A stretch of 64,000 nt of DNA. Origin: Chryseobacterium aurantiacum. GTDB taxonomy: Bacteria > Bacteroidota > Bacteroidia > Flavobacteriales > Weeksellaceae. Both the position numbers and the translations under genes were made by a program. Position 1 is the stretch's first letter. The number at the start of each line of letters is the position of its first letter. The stretch covers positions 744,001-808,000 of the forward strand of contig NZ_PXUE01000002.1 in assembly GCF_003020585.1 (NCBI RefSeq), in the 5' to 3' direction. Of the stretch, positions 60,166 through 64,000 are shown piece after piece. The notes under the pieces are model-generated. The model was not told where the DNA came from. It saw nothing but the letters and a program-made list of their open reading frames with translations, and ran no database searches.

Positions 60166-61242
60166 ATGAAGAAAACAGCCTTGTACGACAAACATGTTTC
60201 CTTGGGAGCTAAGATCGTACCTTTTGCAGGTTTTGAAATGCCTGTACAGTATTCAGGAGTAACGGAAGAGCACTTTGCAGTAAGAGAGAAAGCAGGATTA
60301 TTTGATGTTTCCCACATGGGACAGTTTTTCATCGAAGGCCCTGGTTCTAAAGATCTTTTACAGTTTGTAACAACCAATAATGTAGATACTCTTGAAAACG
60401 GAAAAGCTCAATATTCATGTCTTCCTAACGAAAACGGAGGAATTGTGGATGATCTTATCGTTTACAAAATGGAGGATGACAAATACTTTGTGGTAGTAAA
60501 TGCTTCGAATATTGATAAGGACTGGAACCATATTTCAAAATTCAACACATTTGGAGCAAAAATGACCAATGCTTCTGATGATATGTCATTATTGGCAGTT
60601 CAGGGACCTAAGGCTACTGAAATTCTTCAGAAACTTACGGATGTAAACCTTTCTGAAATTCCTTACTATAACTTTACAGTTGGAAGTGTAGCTGGTGTAA
60701 ACGACGTAATTATTTCGAATACAGGATACACAGGGAGCGGTGGTTTTGAAATCTATTTCAACAACGAAAGTGCTGAGAAACTTTGGGATGAAATAATGAA
60801 AGCTGGTGAAGCTGATGGCATTATTCCTTGCGGATTGGCTTCCAGAGATACTTTAAGACTTGAAAAAGGATTCTGTCTTTACGGAAATGACATCGATGAT
60901 ACTACTTCTCCAATTGAAGCTGGGTTAGGATGGATCACAAAATTTGATAAGGATTTTGTTTCCAAAGATACTTTCGCAAAGCAGAAAGAAGAAGGAGTAA
61001 GCAGAAAACTAGTTGCTTTCGAACTTACAGACAAAGGAGTTCCAAGACATGACTACCCTGTTGTAGACGCTGAAGGAAATGTAATCGGAAAAGTAACTTC
61101 CGGAACACAGTCTCCAATGAAAAAGATCGGTTTAGGTCTTGCGTATGTAGACAAGCCTCACTTCAAGCTAGGTTCTGAAATCTTTATTCAGGTAAGAAAC
61201 AAGAACATTCCTGCAAAAGTAGTTAAAGCTCCTTTTGTATAA
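60166..61242 (+). CDS. gcvT: Aminomethyltransferase, T protein of the glycine cleavage system
   Basis: Transfers the aminomethyl carbon of glycine to THF, releasing ammonia. It is 358 aa, normal length. It has [15 protein letters not shown] near 17-31, [14 protein letters not shown] near 46-59, the folate-binding [10 protein letters not shown] and a family [15 protein letters not shown] near 230-244. The other glycine cleavage subunits (P, H, L) are not in the window. It is the last gene of the idi run and is followed by a strong terminator. No glycine riboswitch is possible in its 9-base upstream gap. Confidence 0.97.
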   Translation: MKKTALYDKHVSLGAKIVPFAGFEMPVQYSGVTEEHFAVREKAGLFDVSHMGQFFIEGPGSKDLLQFVTTNNVDTLENGKAQYSCLPNENGGIVDDLIVYKMEDDKYFVVVNASNIDKDWNHISKFNTFGAKMTNASDDMSLLAVQGPKATEILQKLTDVNLSEIPYYNFTVGSVAGVNDVIISNTGYTGSGGFEIYFNNESAEKLWDEIMKAGEADGIIPCGLASRDTLRLEKGFCLYGNDIDDTTSPIEAGLGWITKFDKDFVSKDTFAKQKEEGVSRKLVAFELTDKGVPRHDYPVVDAEGNVIGKVTSGTQSPMKKIGLGLAYVDKPHFKLGSEIFIQVRNKNIPAKVVKAPFV

Positions 61243-61260
61243 TCGTTTGATAATATCTAA

Positions 61261-61290
61261 AAAGAGGCTGGAAAAAATTCCAGCCTCTTT
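61261..61290. terminator. Bidirectional terminator
   Basis: AAAGAGGCTGGAA pairs perfectly with TTCCAGCCTCTTT around AAAA and is followed by a T-run; it lies between convergent gcvT and the small peptide gene. Confidence 0.9.
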
Positions 61291-61297
61291 TTTGTTT

Positions 61298-61486
61298 TTA
61301 ATAGCAGATACAGCAGACCTTTCTGTCCGGAGAGCAGGCATCTCCCACTCCAGGGGTATTGGAAGGTACCCCACCACCAGGTCCACATAAGGTATAGCAA
61401 TTAACAATGATAGGTCTGAGCCCTCCGTTAATCTCTTTCAATGCTGATCTGTTAAGATTCTTTGTTTTTAAAAAGTTTTTTGTCAT
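61298..61486 (-). CDS. Double-glycine leader, Cys-rich bacteriocin-like peptide
   Basis: A 62-residue peptide with a leader ending in GG at 21-22 (LNRSALKEINGG), the same L-x-R-x-x-L-K-x-I-x-G-G pattern as the peptide at 2705. The 40-residue core has six Cys (30, 34, 51, 58, 59, 61), a GPGGG turn and several Pro; the C-terminus is KVCCICY. It is the only gene of its unit; a shared terminator lies right after its stop. No exporter or modification gene is adjacent. It could be a secreted antimicrobial, signal or metal-binding peptide; activity is unknown. Confidence 0.85.
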   Translation of the reverse strand: MTKNFLKTKNLNRSALKEINGGLRPIIVNCYTLCGPGGGVPSNTPGVGDACSPDRKVCCICY

Positions 61487-61591
61487 GATTTTATTTTTTG
61501 GTCATTATAAAGATAAGTATTTAATAATTAAACCATTAAAATAAATCACAAGATATAGATAAAACAATAAATCAAATGGAAATGAGGAATT

Positions 61592-61948
61592 TTATTCATT
61601 AATCCCAAAGAACGCTCTCAAAGCTTCAATATTCTTTTTATCATTTCCAACAAAAATTTCCTTATCTGTAAGGAAAACCGGACGCTTTAGGAATGTATAA
61701 TGATCTAACAACAAATCCTTAAAGTCCTTTTCCGTTAAAGACTTTACATCTAGACCTCTTAGTTTGATCTGGGTAGATTTTCTACTGAACAAAGCATCAT
61801 ATGATTGGGTCATTTTATGCATTTCTGCCAATTCCTCTTGGGTGATAGGTTGTTTCTTGATCTCACGAAGTTCCCAGTCTGTAAGGTCAAACTGTGCTAA
61901 AATCTTTCTGCAGGTATCACATGTGTTAAGGTAAAATACTTTCTTCAT
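61592..61948 (-). CDS. ArsC/Spx family thioredoxin-like reductase
   Basis: A 118-aa protein of the ArsC/Spx/YffB group. Cys10 and Cys13 form a CxxC (LNTCDTCRK) near the N-terminus, followed by ELREIKKQPITQEEL and the family segment FLKRPVFLTDKEIFVGND, with the conserved Arg-Pro. Single-Cys ArsC proteins reduce arsenate and Spx proteins bind RNA polymerase; the CxxC fits either. There are no arsenic genes nearby, so the Spx/YffB-like role is the better guess. Cytoplasmic, monocistronic. Confidence 0.87.
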   Translation of the reverse strand: MKKVFYLNTCDTCRKILAQFDLTDWELREIKKQPITQEELAEMHKMTQSYDALFSRKSTQIKLRGLDVKSLTEKDFKDLLLDHYTFLKRPVFLTDKEIFVGNDKKNIEALRAFFGINE

Positions 61949-62068
61949 TATTATCTTTAAGTCTGTTATTTGTTAAAATTGGGGTTTATACCCATTTCGT
62001 CTTTCAAAAGTAGGATTTAATCTAAAACTTTGGAAATTATTAAATAACTTTATTCAAATTTTATAAAG

Positions 62069-62536
62069 ATGCAGAACAAACCTATTACTTTTCAGTTTAT
62101 TTCAGAGCCGTCAGATGTTAACTATGGCGGAAATGTACACGGCGGAAGCGTTATGAAATGGATTGATCAGGCAGGCTATGCGTGTGCCACAACATGGAGC
62201 GGAAATTATTCTGTAACTGTATATGTGGGAGGAATTCGCTTTTATGAGCCTATCAAGATTGGTGAAGTGGTAAAAGTAGATGCTCAGGTCATCTATACAG
62301 GATCTTCCAGTATGCATATTTCCATCAATGTCTTTTCCAGAAATTTAAAGCAGCCTACTTTTGATAAAAAGACGCATTGCATCATTGTATTTGTAGCAGT
62401 AGACGAAAATGGAAAAAAACTTCCTGTTCCTAAATGGACTCCTGAAACGGAAGAAGAAAAACAAAAAGAACAATATGCTAAGCGCCTGATGGATTTGAGA
62501 ACGCAGATTGAGGACGAGATGAAACCTTTTTTATAA
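62069..62536 (+). CDS. Acyl-CoA thioesterase (hotdog, YciA/BACH-like)
   Basis: A 155-aa hotdog-fold thioesterase. The motif NYGGNVHGGSVMKWIDQAGYACA contains the HGG-type oxyanion turn and the Asp of the YciA/acyl-CoA hydrolase group, followed by SVTVYVGGIRFYEPIKIGEVVKVDAQV. The C-terminal part is charged and ends TQIEDEMKPFL. It hydrolyses acyl-CoA in the cytoplasm; chain length preference is unknown. It lies just upstream of the fluoride control region but has no visible link to it. Confidence 0.9.
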   Translation: MQNKPITFQFISEPSDVNYGGNVHGGSVMKWIDQAGYACATTWSGNYSVTVYVGGIRFYEPIKIGEVVKVDAQVIYTGSSSMHISINVFSRNLKQPTFDKKTHCIIVFVAVDENGKKLPVPKWTPETEEEKQKEQYAKRLMDLRTQIEDEMKPFL

Positions 62537-62605
62537 AATTTTGGAACTTAGAACTGAAAATTAAATGATATATTTTTATTTATTTTCACATAGCTCTTAG
62601 AATTT

Positions 62606-62636
62606 TTTGAAAATCAGATTCTTCTTTTTATATTTG
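62606..62636 (+). promoter_or_regulatory. Complete Bacteroidota promoter for the fluoride exporter gene
   Basis: TTTG (62606-62609, in a T-run), a 19-base spacer and TATATTTG (62629-62636) fit the -33/-7 consensus. The expected start of transcription is just before the riboswitch at 62646. Confidence 0.75.
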
Positions 62637-62645
62637 CATTATCAA

Positions 62646-62698
62646 AAGGAAATGGTGTTCTTCCTTACCCAACCGCTTTATAAAAGCTGATGACGCCT
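62646..62698 (+). promoter_or_regulatory. Fluoride riboswitch (crcB RNA motif)
   Basis: All core parts of the crcB motif are visible: P1 stem AAGGAA (62646-62651) with TTCCTT (62661-62666) enclosing ATGGTGTTC; the conserved AACCGC; the second stem GCTTT (62675-62679... in 62675-62687) with AAAGC; the invariant GCTGATGACGCCT; and the pseudoknot GGTGT (62654-62658) with ACGCC (62693-62697), with one G-U pair. The following gene is a CLC-type channel, the classic target. Fluoride would stabilise the pseudoknot and turn the gene on. Confidence 0.95.
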
Positions 62699-62730
62699 GA
62701 TTAATAGATTATTAACAATAACTAATCAGG
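62696..62730 (+). promoter_or_regulatory. Alternative stem overlapping the fluoride pseudoknot and the start region
   Basis: CCTGATTA (62696-62703) pairs perfectly with TAATCAGG (62723-62730). The left arm reuses the last two C of the pseudoknot strand, and the right arm holds the only AGG upstream of the ATG at 62737. No T-tract follows, so it fits translation control better than termination. Confidence 0.7.
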
Positions 62731-62736
62731 ATTATT

Positions 62737-64000
62737 ATGTCAAAACATCAGTGGACTCTTCGTAAAAAAGTAATTTTTCATATTCATTTTTTTTTCAGAA
62801 AATTTCCGGCACTACCCTATATTTTAAAATGGCTGTTTATCAGTAGTATTATCGGCATATTGGTGGGGACAGCCTCTGCAGGCTTTTTACAATCATTGGA
62901 ATGGGCTACCAATTTCCGGGAAAATCATTTATGGTTAATTGCATTACTTCCTGTTGCTGGCTTTCTGATTGGACTTTTATATTATTACTTTGGAAAAGAT
63001 GTTGAGGCAGGAAATAATTTACTGATTGACAATATTCACGATCCGAAAGAAATTATTCCCTTCAAAATGGCTCCTTTTGTTTATCTGGGAACTATTGCTA
63101 CACATCTTTTTGGAGGTTCTGCAGGACGTGAAGGAACTGCTCTTCAGATGGCTGGTGCTATTGCAGACCAGCTTACTAAGCCTTTCAAGCTTGATAAAAG
63201 TGAGAGAAAAATAGTAATTATCTCCGCAATTGCTGCCGGATTCGGATCTATTTTTGGAACCCCTCTGGCAGGAGCTGTTTTCGGACTTGAGGTTTTCCTT
63301 ATTGGAAGAATACGTTACACTGCCCTATTTCCCGCTTTTGCATCGGCTATATTAGCAGATTACGCCACTAATCTATGGAATGTAAAACATACGCATTATC
63401 ATATTGACATTATTCCAAAACTAGAGTTTTTACCAATCCTGTACAGTATTTTAGCAGGTATTGCTTTTGGAATCTGTGCCGCTGCATTCAGTAGAATCAT
63501 TCATTGGGCTGGTTCTCTTTTCAAATCAAAAATTAAATATCCGCCTTTTCGTCCGGTAATTGGAGGAACTATCGTTGCTTTGGCGGTTTTGGCAATGGGT
63601 ACAACCCGTTATATTGGATTGGGAGTTCCCGTCATCGTAGAATCCTTTGAAAAGCAGCTTCCATTATATGATTTTGCCTTGAAAATGATTTTTACTATCG
63701 TTACACTTTCCGCAGGATTTAAAGGAGGTGAAGTCACTCCTTTGTTCTTTATAGGAGCAACCCTTGGGAGTGCATTATCTCTGTTTATCCCTTTGCCATT
63801 TGGTTTACTGGCCGGAATGGGCTTTGTGGCTGTATTTGCAGGGGCAACAAATACTCCGTTGGCATGTATGCTGATGGGAATTGAATTATTTGGAGCAGAA
63901 TGTGGTCCTTATATCGCCATTGCGTGCGTTGTTTCCTACCTTCTATCGGGACACAACAGTATTTACACCAAGCAGAAAATTGGAGTTGCCAAAAACCGAA
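62737..64000 (+). CDS. CLC family fluoride channel/antiporter (CLC-F type), cut by the right edge
   Basis: An inner-membrane CLC-fold protein, 421 codons visible, that probably expels fluoride. It has the CLC-F signature GREGT (SAGREGTALQMAGAIADQL) where chloride CLCs have GREGP, keeping the gating Glu, plus GFGSIFGTPLAGAVFGLEV, SAGFKGGEVTPLFFIGATLGS and FAGATNTPLACMLMGIELFG. About ten helices are seen. The fluoride riboswitch directly in its leader supports fluoride as the ion instead of chloride. ATG 62737 is chosen because it follows the riboswitch and gives the normal short N-terminus. The end of the gene is outside the window. Confidence 0.93.
   Translation, partial: MSKHQWTLRKKVIFHIHFFFRKFPALPYILKWLFISSIIGILVGTASAGFLQSLEWATNFRENHLWLIALLPVAGFLIGLLYYYFGKDVEAGNNLLIDNIHDPKEIIPFKMAPFVYLGTIATHLFGGSAGREGTALQMAGAIADQLTKPFKLDKSERKIVIISAIAAGFGSIFGTPLAGAVFGLEVFLIGRIRYTALFPAFASAILADYATNLWNVKHTHYHIDIIPKLEFLPILYSILAGIAFGICAAAFSRIIHWAGSLFKSKIKYPPFRPVIGGTIVALAVLAMGTTRYIGLGVPVIVESFEKQLPLYDFALKMIFTIVTLSAGFKGGEVTPLFFIGATLGSALSLFIPLPFGLLAGMGFVAVFAGATNTPLACMLMGIELFGAECGPYIAIACVVSYLLSGHNSIYTKQKIGVAKNR

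Overview
The window reads as an ordinary chromosomal segment of a flavobacterium, most likely Chryseobacterium or a close relative (Weeksellaceae, Bacteroidota). The support is: AT-rich DNA; SusC/SusD pairs; a type IX secretion C-terminal tail; promoters with the Bacteroidota -7 box TAnnTTTG; few Shine-Dalgarno sites; 'bacteriocin-like' double-glycine leader peptides of the Chryseobacterium type; and short dispersed intergenic repeats. No rRNA, tRNA, CRISPR array, transposase or prophage was seen. Both ends cut a gene: a DEAD-box helicase on the left and a CLC-type channel/antiporter on the right.

Layout. 0-5.7 kb: helicase, UbiB-like kinase, a small Cys-rich double-glycine peptide, a GNAT-nitrilase fusion and a secreted protein. 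5.8-12.4 kb: purine block on the minus strand in the order purM-purN-purH-purD-guaA, with repeats in its gaps and a possible attenuator ahead of purM. 12.4-14.6 kb: FMN reductase, pirin and an orphan acidic protein. 14.7-27.7 kb: alpha-glucan utilisation genes (MFS transporter, NTF2-like protein, GH13, then SusC-SusD-SusE-GH97), split by a divergent fatty acid hydroxylase-type gene. 28-33.4 kb: metG, a methyltransferase and a TonB receptor. 33.5-38.8 kb: a tripartite efflux system (MFS, HlyD, TolC) with an AraC regulator and a triple tandem repeat. 38.9-45 kb: Mpo1-like, DUF2891 and DUF4349 proteins, a secreted multidomain AA10 chitin oxidase, a tetrapyrrole-methylase family protein and a low-molecular-weight phosphatase. 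45-64 kb: housekeeping genes (dnaA, thioesterases, pheA, rarA, yidD, lgt, nnr, mscL, serA, idi, gcvT), several secreted or membrane proteins, and a second Cys-rich double-glycine peptide. The right end is a clear fluoride riboswitch in front of a CLC-F type fluoride exporter.

How genes fit together. The purine block covers several steps from PRA to IMP and GMP. The glucan genes would bind (SusE, SusD), import (SusC) and cut (GH13, GH97) malto-oligosaccharides and move the products inward (MFS). No regulator for them lies in the window, but a perfect 10-bp inverted repeat upstream of susC is a candidate operator. The most interesting items are the fluoride riboswitch with an overlapping translation-blocking stem, the two six-cysteine double-glycine peptides without a neighbouring exporter, and the CAGA/TCTG palindromic repeat family.
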